Positions 42,458 to 50,390 of a stretch of DNA of 64,000 bases are shown here, piece by piece. Source of the DNA: Mogibacterium sp. (GTDB lineage Bacteria > Bacillota > Clostridia > Peptostreptococcales > Anaerovoracaceae); NCBI GenBank assembly GCA_017404265.1, contig JAFRCS010000006.1:1-64000 (forward strand), given 5' to 3'. Each line of letters starts with the position of its first letter. Position 1 is the stretch's first letter. Made by a program: the position numbers and the translations under genes. The notes beneath the pieces are model-generated. The model saw nothing but the letters and a program-made list of their open reading frames with translations, did not search any database and was not told the DNA's origin.

Positions 42458-43087
42458 TTACTTTGTTCCGAAGATGCGGTCGCCTGCGTCGCCCAGTCCC
42501 GGTACGATGTAAGCGTTCTCGTTGAGATGATCGTCCTTTGCTGCGATATAGATATCTACATCAGGGTGCTTCGAGGTGAGAGCCTCGATGCCTTCAGGAG
42601 CAGCGATGAGGAACATCAGAGCGATGTCCTTTGCGCCTTTCGCCTTGACAAAGTCGACAGCGGCAATCGCGCTTCCGCCTGTCGCGAGCATCGGGTCAAC
42701 GATGATGATCTTCCTCTGGTCGATATCTTCAGGCAGCTTGCAGTAGTATTCCACAGGCTCGTGTGTCTCAGGGTCTCTGTAAAGGCCGACGTGTCCGACT
42801 CTCGCGCTCGGGATTATCTCCAGCATTCCGTCAACGAAGCCGAGTCCCGCTCTGAGGATAGGAACTATGGCAAGCTTCTTGCCTGCCAGGATAGGAACCT
42901 TTGCAGGGCAGATCGGTGTCTCGATCTCCACTTCCTTTGTCGGAAGATCTCTTGTGATCTCGTAGGTCATCAGCATCGCGACCTCGCGCGCCAGATCTCT
43001 GAATTCCTTACTAGCTGTGTTCTTGTCTCTCATCAGTGATACCTTGTGCTGAATAAGAGGATGATCGAAAATCATTACTTTGCCCAT
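42458..43087 (-). CDS. upp: Uracil phosphoribosyltransferase
   Basis: It makes UMP from uracil and PRPP (pyrimidine salvage). The 209 residues include [27 protein letters not shown], the PRPP loop [18 protein letters not shown] and the uracil-binding end [20 protein letters not shown] 43087 was chosen because GGGAGG lies 7 nt upstream; the longer 43111 form lacks a ribosome binding site. Confidence 0.95.
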   Translation of the reverse strand: MGKVMIFDHPLIQHKVSLMRDKNTASKEFRDLAREVAMLMTYEITRDLPTKEVEIETPICPAKVPILAGKKLAIVPILRAGLGFVDGMLEIIPSARVGHVGLYRDPETHEPVEYYCKLPEDIDQRKIIIVDPMLATGGSAIAAVDFVKAKGAKDIALMFLIAAPEGIEALTSKHPDVDIYIAAKDDHLNENAYIVPGLGDAGDRIFGTK

Positions 43088-43170
43088 TGCGTACCTCCCT
43101 ATAATGTGCAACTTCGTTGTGATTATTATCAGTTTGTTATGAAAAACGTCCCGTTTTCCCTTGTTTGACT

Positions 43171-44202
43171 TTACTTTACTACGTCGTAGCCCGCGCTCTT
43201 CAGCATGCGGTTCATGACGCTGAATCCGAAGCCGTCCTCGTCGATGGTCCTGATGAGGATCAGATCGTAGCCCTGCCTGTCCAGCTCTCTGAGCTCGGCA
43301 AAGAGCTTGTGTGCCGCCTTGCCCGGATCGTTGTCGTAGTCGATTATCGCTACGCTCCGGCCGCTCTCTCTCGCCTCAAGTCCCAGCTGCTTGGCCTTGT
43401 CGCGGAATTCCTGCTTGCCGCCCTCTATGAGCCGCACCTCCGCCTTCGGAGAATAGTGTTTATATTTCATTCCCGGCGACTTAGGCTTGAACCCCTCTTC
43501 GGAAACCCCGTCTTTCGGGTCTGCTATGGTCTCAGGCTTTTCGAGAAGGCTGTTATCGTACAGCACCGCTCTCTTCAGGAGCATCATGAGTTTCTCCTTG
43601 GTGACAGCGCCCGGCCTCAGTATACGCGGGATGATGTCCGTTAAATCGAGCACCGTGGACTCAATGCCGACGTCACACTGCTCGCCCATGATGACCGCGT
43701 CGATGCGTCCGTCCATATCTTCAAGCACATCGTCAGCCGTAGTAGGGCTGGGTCTGCCTGAAAGGTTTGCGCTTGGCGCCGCGATTGGTCTGCCCGCGAG
43801 TTTGATGAGCCTTCTGGCAGTCGGGTTTGACGGCATACGGACCGCCACCGTATCCAGGCCGCCTGTCGTGACATCCGGCACCTTGGCGGATTTCTTGAAG
43901 ACCATTGTGAGCGGTCCCGGCCAGACATTTGTTATGAGTATCGACGCCTCGCGGCTGAGTGACCCGGCGCCTCCGTCGATCAGTTCGTACAGGTCTGTCG
44001 CGTCAGCGATGTGAACTATCATCGGATTGTCCGACGGGCGTCCTTTTGCCGCATATACAGAAGCGACGGCCTCCGCGTTGAGAGCGTCAGCTCCCAGCCC
44101 ATAGACCGTCTCTGTCGGAAAAGCAACAAGCCCGCCGGCTCTTATGATCTCGCCGGCACGCCTGATGTCGCTTTCATTTGTCGATAATCTCAAAGTTTCC
44201 AC
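43171..44202 (-). CDS. ywlC: L-threonylcarbamoyladenylate synthase (Sua5 type)
   Basis: The enzyme makes threonylcarbamoyl-AMP for the t6A-37 modification of ANN-decoding tRNAs. The 343 residues hold a YrdC domain (about 10-200) with [30 protein letters not shown] and [11 protein letters not shown], and a C-terminal Sua5 domain (about 225-340) with the linker [15 protein letters not shown], which closes the active site. The ATG immediately follows the prfA stop, so the pair is coupled. This is a common arrangement in Firmicutes. Confidence 0.94.
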   Translation of the reverse strand: METLRLSTNESDIRRAGEIIRAGGLVAFPTETVYGLGADALNAEAVASVYAAKGRPSDNPMIVHIADATDLYELIDGGAGSLSREASILITNVWPGPLTMVFKKSAKVPDVTTGGLDTVAVRMPSNPTARRLIKLAGRPIAAPSANLSGRPSPTTADDVLEDMDGRIDAVIMGEQCDVGIESTVLDLTDIIPRILRPGAVTKEKLMMLLKRAVLYDNSLLEKPETIADPKDGVSEEGFKPKSPGMKYKHYSPKAEVRLIEGGKQEFRDKAKQLGLEARESGRSVAIIDYDNDPGKAAHKLFAELRELDRQGYDLILIRTIDEDGFGFSVMNRMLKSAGYDVVK

Positions 44203-45270
44203 TTAGCCAAAGTCCTTCATTTTAGCAGCCTGATCTGCAGTGATAAGCCCATCTACCGCCTCGTCGATGTCTCCGTCGAGGAACTGGTCGAGCTTATATA
44301 AAGTCAGATTGATGCGGTGATCTGTCATACGTCCCTGAGGGAAGTTGTATGTACGGATACGCTCGGAGCGGTCACCTGAACCAACCTGGCTTCTTCTGTC
44401 GGCCGAGATCTTGTCGTTCTGCTCCTGCAGCATCTTGTCATAGAGTCTGGCCTTGAGTACTCTCATGGCCTTCTCTCTGTTCTGTATCTGCGATTTCTCG
44501 TCCTGGCATGTTACCACGATTCCCGTAGGCAGGTGGGTCATACGAACGGCCGAGTCAGTTGTGTTTACGCACTGACCGCCGTTGCCGGACGCTCTGTATA
44601 CGTCGACCTTGACGTCGTTAGGATTGATCTCCACCTCTACGTCATCGACTTCCGGAAGCACTGCAACAGTTGCAGCCGAAGTGTGGATGCGGCCGGACGA
44701 TTCAGTCTCAGGCACCCTCTGCACACGGTGCACGCCGGATTCGAACTTGAGTCTCGAATAAGCTCCGCGGCCCTTTATCATGACTACGGCTTCCTTGACT
44801 CCGCCGATTCCCGTATCGCTTATCTCGATAACCTCAGCCTTCCAGTGACGGCGCTCAGCGTATCTCAGATACATCCTCAGCAGGTCGCCGCCAAAGAGAG
44901 CAGCTTCCTCACCGCCCGTGCCGGCCCTGATCTCAAGGATGACGTTCTTGTCATCGTTAGGGTCCTTAGGCAGCAGCAGTATTTTGAGGTCTTCCTGAGC
45001 CTTCTCCATGCGCTCTTCAAGATCCTTGGCCTCTTCCTTGGCCATCTCGCGCATTTCTTCGTCATCTTCGAGCTCGATAAGTTCCCTGGCATCAGCCAGC
45101 TCGCTCTGCATCTTGCGGTAGTCCTCGTAAGCTTTGACGACAGGCTCCAGCTCGGCCATCTCCTTCATGTGCTTCTGCCAAGTCTTCTGGTCAGCAATGA
45201 CAGCCGGATCCGCGACCTTCTCGCTCAATTCCTTGTATTTTTCAGTTATGAAGTCTAATTTATCAAACAT
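44203..45270 (-). CDS. prfA: Peptide chain release factor 1
   Basis: RF1 releases the peptide at UAA and UAG codons. The 355 residues contain the GGQ loop in [20 protein letters not shown] and the domain-3 end [15 protein letters not shown]. The codon-recognition region [20 protein letters not shown] shows a PxxE-like motif consistent with RF1. In Firmicutes it usually follows rpmE and prmC/prmA-type genes. Here rpmE was originally immediately upstream and has been pushed 8.9 kb away by the inserted element. Confidence 0.95.
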   Translation of the reverse strand: MFDKLDFITEKYKELSEKVADPAVIADQKTWQKHMKEMAELEPVVKAYEDYRKMQSELADARELIELEDDEEMREMAKEEAKDLEERMEKAQEDLKILLLPKDPNDDKNVILEIRAGTGGEEAALFGGDLLRMYLRYAERRHWKAEVIEISDTGIGGVKEAVVMIKGRGAYSRLKFESGVHRVQRVPETESSGRIHTSAATVAVLPEVDDVEVEINPNDVKVDVYRASGNGGQCVNTTDSAVRMTHLPTGIVVTCQDEKSQIQNREKAMRVLKARLYDKMLQEQNDKISADRRSQVGSGDRSERIRTYNFPQGRMTDHRINLTLYKLDQFLDGDIDEAVDGLITADQAAKMKDFG

Positions 45271-45343
45271 ATTGGCTCCTGTTTTTTCTTAACCAATTTA
45301 TTATATCAAAAACTCCGTTCTATTAAAATCGGATTATATGAAA

Positions 45344-45479
45344 GCGTCTGTCTATATGGCAGGCAGGTAACTCGAGCACGCCGGCACTTAGCGACTGGCA
45401 AGCGCCAGCGCAGACAGAGCTTAGTACCGCTGCGTGCGAGCGTTAGCGAGAGCGGGCCTGCCGCCATATAGACAGGCGC
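45344..45479. repeat. Palindromic intergenic repeat, copy 2
   Basis: The 97-bp core at 45364-45460 is about 93% identical to the core at 13685-13781. The flanks differ from copy 1 but again pair with each other: AGCGTCTGTCTATATGGC on the left against GCCATATAGACAGGCGCT on the right. It lies between the old rpmE terminator and prfA. The long pairing would give a hairpin of about 135 nt in RNA from either strand. Confidence 0.8.
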
Positions 45480-45494
45480 TCCTTTACGCACATT

Positions 45495-45522
45495 AAAACC
45501 GGAGCTGTAGATGCTCCGGTTT
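45495..45522 (-). terminator. Original rpmE terminator, now separated from rpmE
   Basis: Arms AAACCGGAGC and GCTCCGGTTT are followed on the minus strand by a T-run. It directly follows the displaced 3' copy of rpmE, so it was the terminator of that gene before the element inserted. Confidence 0.8.
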
Positions 45523-45540
45523 GATGTCCTGTCTTTCGAT

Positions 45541-45638
45541 CTACAGGCCGTACTTGTTCTTGAACTTCTCTACACGGCCGCCTCTGTTAGCAAACTTCTG
45601 CTGGCCTGTAAAGAACGGGTGGCATTCCGAGCAGATGT
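45541..45638 (-). pseudogene. Displaced 3' end of rpmE (left attachment site)
   Basis: These 98 bp encode the end of ribosomal protein L31 from ICSECHPFF to KNKYGL and a TAG stop, in the rpmE direction, but lack the first half with the start and first CxxC. The bases 45548-45638 are the same as 54413-54503 apart from one. This is the original gene end, cut off by insertion of the integrative element. Confidence 0.92.
45548..45638. repeat. Attachment-site direct repeat, left
   Basis: A 91-bp direct repeat, identical to 54413-54503 except at 45616 (C here, T in the other). The two copies bound the element. The crossover must lie in the identical part. Confidence 0.92.
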
Positions 45639-46012
45639 GGCTAACGCCACTGTTCGCTCAATCTCAGTAAATTCAAGCCCTTTGCAATCGAGCATAGTGT
45701 TATTAATGAAATAAAGTGATACGTCTAGCAACTAGCATCTAGTGAATTATAACACGCCTCATCTATCTTTCAAAACGCTTTTATCCTCTACAAGCCTTAA
45801 ATCCTTCTTATTTAGATTATGCCAACATCTTTCAACAACTTTTGATTTCTCTCATCAGCTTTTGGTTCTCTTTTGACAACTTTCTCTTTCTTTTCATTAC
45901 TTTTGCAACATTAGCCTCAAATCCGCTGAAACCCTTGGAATTTCAATCCAAAAGAAAACCGAATAATTAATAGAAAAGTTTTTAAAATAATATCACATGT
46001 CCCGTTTGGGTC

Positions 46013-46041
46013 ACAAGTTTTCGCTAGGTGCTTGCTATAAT
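46013..46041 (+). promoter_or_regulatory. Extended -10 promoter at the left end of the element
   Basis: TGCTATAAT (TATAAT at 46036-46041, with the TG extension) lies 83 nt before the first gene of the rightward set. No good -35 box is present (CACAAG at the right distance). The 370 nt between the attachment site and this promoter (45639-46012) are T-rich on the plus strand and contain a small GTGGC/GCCAC hairpin at 45638-45651 but no gene that I can support. Confidence 0.5.
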
Positions 46042-46124
46042 GTAGGTACAGAAAGGGAAAACAAAATCCCAAATCAAATCTCACTAAATAGTAAAGTCTC
46101 CAAAAGGAGCAGAAAGGAAACACA

Positions 46125-46556
46125 ATGAACACTAAGAAGAATCTCACAATCGTTATCATCGAGGAAACAGAAAACGCAGTTATCGCACAAGTTACAAAGG
46201 CTTTCGAGAAGAACGCTAGAATCTTCGGAACAGAAGAGTACAAGCTTTGGAGAGAATTCAAGAAGGATTACCCTCTCGCAAAAATGATTACCAAGAGTAT
46301 AAAGAAAAATCCAGAAAAGAAAACAAACAAGAACCTTACTTACAAGAATATGAGAACTTTCATCAATGAACAGCCTAACGCTTGCGAACTGATGGAGCAG
46401 TTTGAGAGAGAGATAAAGCTCTCGAAGGTTCAGTCAAATCCATACAGAGCTGTCCTCGCTTGGTTTAAGCAGACATTTGAAGGTTATGACAACTACAAAG
46501 AATACTTCAAGAGAATAGCTGAAGAGGCTGAAGAGGCCGAAGCAATGGCTGCATAA
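46125..46556 (+). CDS. Element protein A1 (paralogue of the next gene)
   Basis: A 143-residue protein of unknown function. From about residue 30 it aligns with the product at 46602-47027: FGTEEYKLWREFKKDYP against FGTEEFNIVSSIKRDFP, NKNLTYKNMRTFI against NKGLTYDHMKSHI, and NPYRAVLAWFKQTF against SPYKYVCDWFKAQF. It has no signal peptide or membrane helix and is basic and helical, with an acidic Glu/Ala tail. AAAGGA-type ribosome binding sequence lies upstream. The pair heads the rightward transcript of the element. Confidence 0.75.
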   Translation: MNTKKNLTIVIIEETENAVIAQVTKAFEKNARIFGTEEYKLWREFKKDYPLAKMITKSIKKNPEKKTNKNLTYKNMRTFINEQPNACELMEQFEREIKLSKVQSNPYRAVLAWFKQTFEGYDNYKEYFKRIAEEAEEAEAMAA

Positions 46557-46601
46557 AAATTATCGCTGAAAAATGAATGAATAAAGAAAGGAATTATAGA
46601 A

Positions 46602-47027
46602 ATGAAAAAGAATAATGGTTACAAGATCGACTTCGCAAACAACACTTTTACGATGAACTACACATTTGCGGCCGCAGCTTCGCAGTTCGGCACAGAAGAA
46701 TTCAATATTGTTTCGTCAATCAAAAGAGACTTCCCTCAGATGACTATCATTGAAAAGAGTGGAAGAACGCAGAAGTCCTCAAGGCCAAATAAAGGACTGA
46801 CTTATGATCATATGAAGTCTCACATCAAGGCTTATGATAATGCAGAGGAACTGCTCGAGATGTTTGATAAGGTAGTTGAGATGTCGAAATCATCAAAGAG
46901 CCCATACAAATATGTCTGCGATTGGTTCAAGGCTCAGTTCCCAAAATATGCGGAAATCCCTAATCTTGATAGAAAAGAGCTGATCGTAAAGCCTCTTAAT
47001 CTTGAAGATAACGAAAATATAGCGTAA
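46602..47027 (+). CDS. Element protein A2 (paralogue of the preceding gene)
   Basis: A 141-residue protein related to A1 over most of its length, with conserved FGTEE, NKxLTY, AEELLEMFDKVVEMSKSSKSPYK in part and a W-F-K-x-x-F motif. The tandem paralogues most likely arose by duplication and diverged. The function is unknown. A nucleic-acid-binding role is possible given the many Lys and the early position in the operon, but nothing proves it. Confidence 0.75.
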   Translation: MKKNNGYKIDFANNTFTMNYTFAAAASQFGTEEFNIVSSIKRDFPQMTIIEKSGRTQKSSRPNKGLTYDHMKSHIKAYDNAEELLEMFDKVVEMSKSSKSPYKYVCDWFKAQFPKYAEIPNLDRKELIVKPLNLEDNENIA

Positions 47028-47047
47028 TCCAAAAGGAGGAAAGAAAA

Positions 47048-47248
47048 ATGCGGTTAAGGAAAAAGTATCCGTTTGAAAGGCAGAAAGCTTTAGAAGTGTG
47101 TCGAGACTACTATCAAGCAAAAGGTTACTCAGAAAAACACTGTCACAGTTACATCGACTATTTGGAAGATTGGGATTTAGAGAGAGTATATAACATCATT
47201 TGTGAGGAACTTGAAAATGGAGAACGAGAAGAAGGTAATATTTTATAG
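47048..47248 (+). CDS. Small element protein, 66 aa
   Basis: A 66-residue charged, helical protein (FERQKALEVCRDYYQAKGY, then HSYIDYLEDWDLERVYNIICEEL). AGGAGG lies just upstream. The end overlaps the start of the next gene by 32 bp, so the two are probably coupled. I do not recognise the family. Confidence 0.65.
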   Translation: MRLRKKYPFERQKALEVCRDYYQAKGYSEKHCHSYIDYLEDWDLERVYNIICEELENGEREEGNIL

Positions 47249-47780
47249 AGAATGGTTGCCACTGCCAAAGGAACAATTCAGAATTCTAATACATTTGGCA
47301 ATGAATGGCTCCTTCAGTGGCAACCTCTCTGACCTCTGCAGATACTTTTCATTAAACCCTCAAAACAAAACAAGAGCGCGGATCAGAGACGCAATTAATG
47401 AGCTCACCGAAAAAGGAATAATTGAATGTAAAAGAGAAGGCCGTAGTTACCTCCTAACGATTGTTCCAAGAGAGAAAGAGATTTGTTTGCGGGCGCGGTG
47501 GCTTGATAGCATCCTTAAAGCTGACTTCTCAGAATCAGTATCTTCAGAAGTAGTTATAAAGCTTCTTCTGTGGTTCGTAGACAGAGGAGCGAAGATGTTT
47601 ACTAATGAAGAGGTTGCTAATGACTTAAACATCTCTGTAACAACGATAAATAATGCAAGAAAGGTTTTGTTAAATGACTTCGAGGTTATAATACAGAAAT
47701 ACGTTTCAGCAGAGACAGAAGAAGGTGAGATCCATCGCGTAGGACAAATAATAGAAGTTTCAGCTTGGATGAAAGAATAA
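47217..47780 (+). CDS. Winged-helix protein, possible replication or regulatory protein
   Basis: A 187-residue protein. An N-terminal winged-helix-like domain (about 10-80) reads LPKEQFRILIHLAMNG, then ARIRDAINELTEKGIIECKREG with the beta-wing SYLLTIVPRE. A second helix-turn-helix at about 125-160 reads FTNEEVANDLNISVTTINNARKVL. Two DNA-binding modules in one small protein fit a plasmid-type initiator or a regulator. The palindromic region 130 nt downstream (47913-48003) might be its target. ATG 47217 was chosen; it overlaps the previous gene. Confidence 0.6.
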   Translation: MENEKKVIFYREWLPLPKEQFRILIHLAMNGSFSGNLSDLCRYFSLNPQNKTRARIRDAINELTEKGIIECKREGRSYLLTIVPREKEICLRARWLDSILKADFSESVSSEVVIKLLLWFVDRGAKMFTNEEVANDLNISVTTINNARKVLLNDFEVIIQKYVSAETEEGEIHRVGQIIEVSAWMKE

Positions 47781-47842
47781 AAGAGATACTTTTTCCTTAG
47801 AATTATAATTATCTATAAGTTTAAGGAGAAAGTATCTCTTTT
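47780..47842 (+). terminator. Terminator after the winged-helix gene
   Basis: Long imperfect arms AAGAGATACTTTTTCCTTA and TAAGGAGAAAGTATCTCTT enclose an AT-rich loop and are followed by TTTC. It closes the first transcript of the element. Confidence 0.7.
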
Positions 47843-47912
47843 CATTTGGCCAAATTACAACAATCCCTCTTCATCAAATTTTATATAAATAGAGGGATTT
47901 GAGGGGAATTCC

Positions 47913-48003
47913 GTAAATAAATAATCTTTTCGAATATCGCGCTCCGCGCTCAATTCTCAAGATTATTTATTTACTATAGGAGGAATTGCAAGCAATTCCT
48001 CCT
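47913..48003. other. Two adjacent large palindromes, possible replication origin or control site
   Basis: A perfect 16-bp inverted repeat (GTAAATAAATAATCTT at 47913-47928 and its complement at 47959-47974) encloses a 30-nt loop with GCGCTCCGCGCTC. It is followed after 3 nt by a second perfect palindrome with 12-bp arms AGGAGGAATTGC (47978-47989) and GCAATTCCTCCT (47992-48003). No gene occupies 47843-48033. Such paired cruciform structures are known from single-strand or double-strand origins of small plasmids. As RNA, the second would hide AGGAGG. Confidence 0.5.
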
Positions 48004-48033
48004 AAGAGATCCAAGAGAAAAGGAGAATACAAG

Positions 48034-48243
48034 ATGAGCGAAAAAACAAATCTCAGCCTTTCGATGGTTGAGCTCTATCACAATAAAGGATGGATGCCTA
48101 ATTGGGCTTATTACCAACAGAACGGAAAAAGTGCGATGGAGAATTATGCAGAACAGACTAATAAAAACACCCTCTTTTCTTACGAGGAAGATGATGATTA
48201 TTCAAGTGTTCACATTACAAGTGAGGTGAACATTAAAAAATGA
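48034..48243 (+). CDS. Small acidic element protein, 69 aa
   Basis: A 69-residue protein beginning MSEKTNLSLSMVELYHNKGWMPNWAYY in part. It is acidic, rich in Tyr/Asn/Glu, and not membrane bound. GGAG lies 9 nt before ATG 48034, so I prefer this to the longer frame from 47986, which begins inside the palindrome. No family recognised. The next gene overlaps its stop. Confidence 0.6.
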   Translation: MSEKTNLSLSMVELYHNKGWMPNWAYYQQNGKSAMENYAEQTNKNTLFSYEEDDDYSSVHITSEVNIKK

Positions 48244-48398
48244 GAATCGACAACACCTCAGATAGAGAGAAAAAGAAGAAAAAGAAAGAGCGTCAGAGGA
48301 AGTCTGACTTTGAAGGAATAATCTTTGAAATAATGCGGAAGAGTTTGAAGTCCGCGATTGATGTGGCTCTTGATGACATCTTCAAAGAGTGGAAATAA
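48240..48398 (+). CDS. Small very basic element protein, 52 aa
   Basis: A 52-residue protein starting in the ATGA overlap with the previous gene, so it is translationally coupled. It begins with a Lys/Arg block (DREKKKKKKERQRKS) and continues with an amphipathic helix (GIIFEIMRKSLKSAIDVALDDIFKEW). This resembles nucleic-acid-binding accessory proteins of mobile elements, but there is no recognised family. A strong terminator follows at once. Confidence 0.6.
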   Translation: MRIDNTSDREKKKKKKERQRKSDFEGIIFEIMRKSLKSAIDVALDDIFKEWK

Positions 48399-48400
48399 TA

Positions 48401-48447
48401 ACGGCAGTTCCAACAGTCGAAATGATTGAAGGAACTGCCGTTTTTTT
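48401..48447 (+). terminator. Terminator after the small-protein pair
   Basis: Perfect 11-bp arms ACGGCAGTTCC and GGAACTGCCGT are followed by seven T residues. Confidence 0.9.
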
Positions 48448-48585
48448 CGTTTTCTGCCGTTTGACGGAAGCAATTAACACTTTGGTTACTGAGTGCTATA
48501 AAATGCTCTCAGAGATGAAAATTATTCTCTTAAAAAGTAATTGCGGGCTTGCCTTGCCGAACGGCTCTGCCCGCAAACAACCTCT

Positions 48586-48810
48586 TCATGTTATCTGATT
48601 AAGCTTCCTTTGCAACTCATCCAAATCTTTCTGTGTAAAAGAGTGCGGATCTACACCGCAAGAACCGCAAGCTTCGATAAATTCATCATTGCCTATAATA
48701 TCACTTTTGCTTTTGGATAAATGGTGTGCAACTCTGTTTATCAAAGCTGTGTTTGTGTCTCCATAACCATAATCCTCTAACACAGCTAAATGCCAATCTT
48801 TAAATTCCAT
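48586..48810 (-). CDS. Small element protein, 74 aa
   Basis: A 74-residue cytoplasmic protein, acidic and helical (NTALINRVAHHLSKSKSDIIGNDEFIEACGSCGVDPHSF in part). GGAG lies 9 nt before its ATG. It is on the same strand as the repressor gene, 211 nt downstream of it. I see no gene in that gap (48811-49021). A GC-rich hairpin at about 48542-48577 (TGCGGGC and GCCCGCA) follows its end. Function unknown. Confidence 0.6.
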   Translation of the reverse strand: MEFKDWHLAVLEDYGYGDTNTALINRVAHHLSKSKSDIIGNDEFIEACGSCGVDPHSFTQKDLDELQRKLNQIT

Positions 48811-49021
48811 TGGTAAACTCCATCTTCAATGTGGCGAAGGCGAACGTGAACATCGTCTCTCAAATCATAATTGCTCTTCGTAAGAGCGAGAGCCAACACA
48901 ATGCAAAATTTTCCAAAAGCAGAAAAGAAATCCTAAAATATACCCCCAATGCAGTAATTGCGGACAGAGCCGAGCTATCAAGATCTTTTAGTCGGCCTTC
49001 GCGCAAACACCTATTGTGGCG

Positions 49022-49234
49022 TTATTCTTCCTCTGCTGGAATGTACTCAAGCAGATCCCCCACATTACAGTGAAGGACTGAGCAGATTTTATCAAGCACA
49101 TCTGAAGGATAATGCTTTGCTGAGTTGTTTGCCATTGCAGAGATTGTCGGCGGTCTAATGCCAGTTCTCTCCGCAAGTTCCTTTTGTGTCATCTCATTCA
49201 TTGCGAGAACGACTTTCAATCTACACTTGATCAT
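49022..49234 (-). CDS. XRE-family repressor of the element switch
   Basis: A 70-residue single-domain helix-turn-helix protein of the Cro/C1 type, with MTQKELAERTGIRPPTISAMAN as recognition region and LDKICSVLHCNVGDLLEYIP at the end. The start at 49234 is favoured because AAAGGAG lies 9 nt upstream. It is divergent from the gene at 49417. Four copies of a 13-bp palindrome lie between the two promoters, the classic layout of a phage or element repressor that controls itself and the opposite transcript. Confidence 0.88.
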   Translation of the reverse strand: MIKCRLKVVLAMNEMTQKELAERTGIRPPTISAMANNSAKHYPSDVLDKICSVLHCNVGDLLEYIPAEEE

Positions 49235-49256
49235 TTTACTCATCTCCTTTTGGAAC

Positions 49257-49369
49257 AGTATAACACGATATTCGTAGTACTGCAATACGCTAATCGTGTA
49301 AAAAATTACGAAAAAAGTAAAAGAAATTACGATAAACGTATTGACACATTACGAAATTCGTAGTATACT
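49257..49369. promoter_or_regulatory. Divergent promoter switch with four 13-bp operators
   Basis: Rightward promoter: TTGACA (49341-49346), 17 nt, TATACT (49364-49369). Leftward promoter: TTGCAG (minus strand, 49280-49285), 17 nt, TATACT (49257-49262). Four related palindromes, CACGATATTCGTA (49264-49276), TACGCTAATCGTG (49286-49298), TACGATAAACGTA (49328-49340) and TACGAAATTCGTA (49350-49362), are placed symmetrically. Each promoter has one in its spacer and one directly outside its -35 box. Centres within each pair are 22 bp apart and the pairs are 42 bp apart. Confidence 0.85.
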
Positions 49370-49416
49370 CTAATCAAGCTAAAGATAACAACAACACAAC
49401 GAAGGGAGATATAAAA

Positions 49417-49695
49417 ATGGGTAACAACGAAATGCTGAGAAAAGTCGAACTGCTGACAGAGTATGAAGCAGCCATCGAGGAGATGAAGGCAGAGGCTGAA
49501 GAGATCCGCAACTCTATCAAGGCCGAGATGGATGAGAGAGGAACTGAGGAACTGCAGATTGGGCAGTTCATCGTAAGATTCACCAATGTAGTCTCATCAA
49601 GGTTCGATACCAAGAGATTCAAAGAAAAGTTCGGAGCTGATGTCTACAAGGCATTCACGAAGGAAGTACAGAGCAGAAGGTTCTCCATCGCATAA
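49417..49695 (+). CDS. Coiled-coil phage-type protein (Gp157-like)
   Basis: A 92-residue protein. Its first half is a long charged helix (LLTEYEAAIEEMKAEAEEIRNSIKAEM in part). The second half reads LQIGQFIVRFTNVVSSRFDTKRFKEKF and ends with a basic TKEVQSRRFSI. This pattern is common in small phage/element proteins of the Gp157-like kind, a weak assignment. It is the first gene under the rightward promoter of the switch and has AAGGGAG before its ATG, so it should be expressed on induction. Confidence 0.6.
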   Translation: MGNNEMLRKVELLTEYEAAIEEMKAEAEEIRNSIKAEMDERGTEELQIGQFIVRFTNVVSSRFDTKRFKEKFGADVYKAFTKEVQSRRFSIA

Positions 49696-49717
49696 GATGG
49701 AGAACCTCACTCTGAAA

Positions 49718-49792
49718 GTGTCAAAACTTACAAGTTATGACACCCTCTTCATCGGTGCGAAAAACCAACAAGTTGAGCGGTGTCAAAACTTA
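49718..49792. other. Putative crossover site of the serine recombinase
   Basis: A 26-bp near-perfect inverted repeat with 12-bp arms, GTGTCAAAACTT and AAGTTATGACAC, separated by the dinucleotide AC, lies at 49718-49743. A further half-site GTGTCAAAACTTA is at 49780-49792. Arms of this length around a 2-bp centre are the geometry of serine resolvase/invertase crossover sites. It ends 25 nt before the recombinase gene. Confidence 0.65.
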
Positions 49793-49817
49793 GGGGCATA
49801 AGTAAGGAGAAAAAAGT

Positions 49818-50390
49818 ATGGTTTATGGGTATGCACGTGTTTCTACTCTTGGACAAAGCCGAGATGGTAACAGCCTTGAAGACCAAGTGAACGCCTTAAA
49901 AGAATACGGATGCCAAGAGATTATTACAGAAGCGTTCAGTGGTAAGACGATGGACAGACCGAGGTTCCGTGAGTTACTTGAACGACTGACCGCAAATGAT
50001 ACTCTCGTTGTTTGCAAGCTTGATAGATTCGCTCGTACAACGATTGAAGGTGTTCAGACTGTCCAAGACCTCTTTAATAAAGGTATCAAGGTTCACATCT
50101 TAAATATGGGGCTTGTAGAGGACACAAATGTTGGAAGACTGATCCTCACGATAATGTTGGCTTTTGCTGAATATGAGAGAGGGATGATTGTAGAGAGAAC
50201 GCAAATGGGGAAAGCAATAGCGAAACAGAATTCTAGCTTTAGAGAAGGTAGGCCAAAGAAGTATACAAAGGTTCAGATTAATCACGCTCTTTCGCTCTTG
50301 GAAGAAGGTTTATCCTACAAAGAGGTTAGTGCTATCACAGGAATCAGCAAAAGTACTATAATCAGAGCAAGGCGGTCTTCGAAATGCTGA
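49818..50390 (+). CDS. Serine recombinase, resolvase/invertase type
   Basis: A 190-residue site-specific recombinase. It has the catalytic Ser in [17 protein letters not shown], the Arg-containing [30 protein letters not shown] in the long dimer helix and a C-terminal helix-turn-helix ([23 protein letters not shown]). The length is typical of small resolvases/invertases rather than large transposon integrases. AAGGAG lies 11 nt upstream. It may resolve multimers of the circular form. A tyrosine integrase for chromosomal entry is encoded separately at the right end. Confidence 0.92.
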   Translation: MVYGYARVSTLGQSRDGNSLEDQVNALKEYGCQEIITEAFSGKTMDRPRFRELLERLTANDTLVVCKLDRFARTTIEGVQTVQDLFNKGIKVHILNMGLVEDTNVGRLILTIMLAFAEYERGMIVERTQMGKAIAKQNSSFREGRPKKYTKVQINHALSLLEEGLSYKEVSAITGISKSTIIRARRSSKC

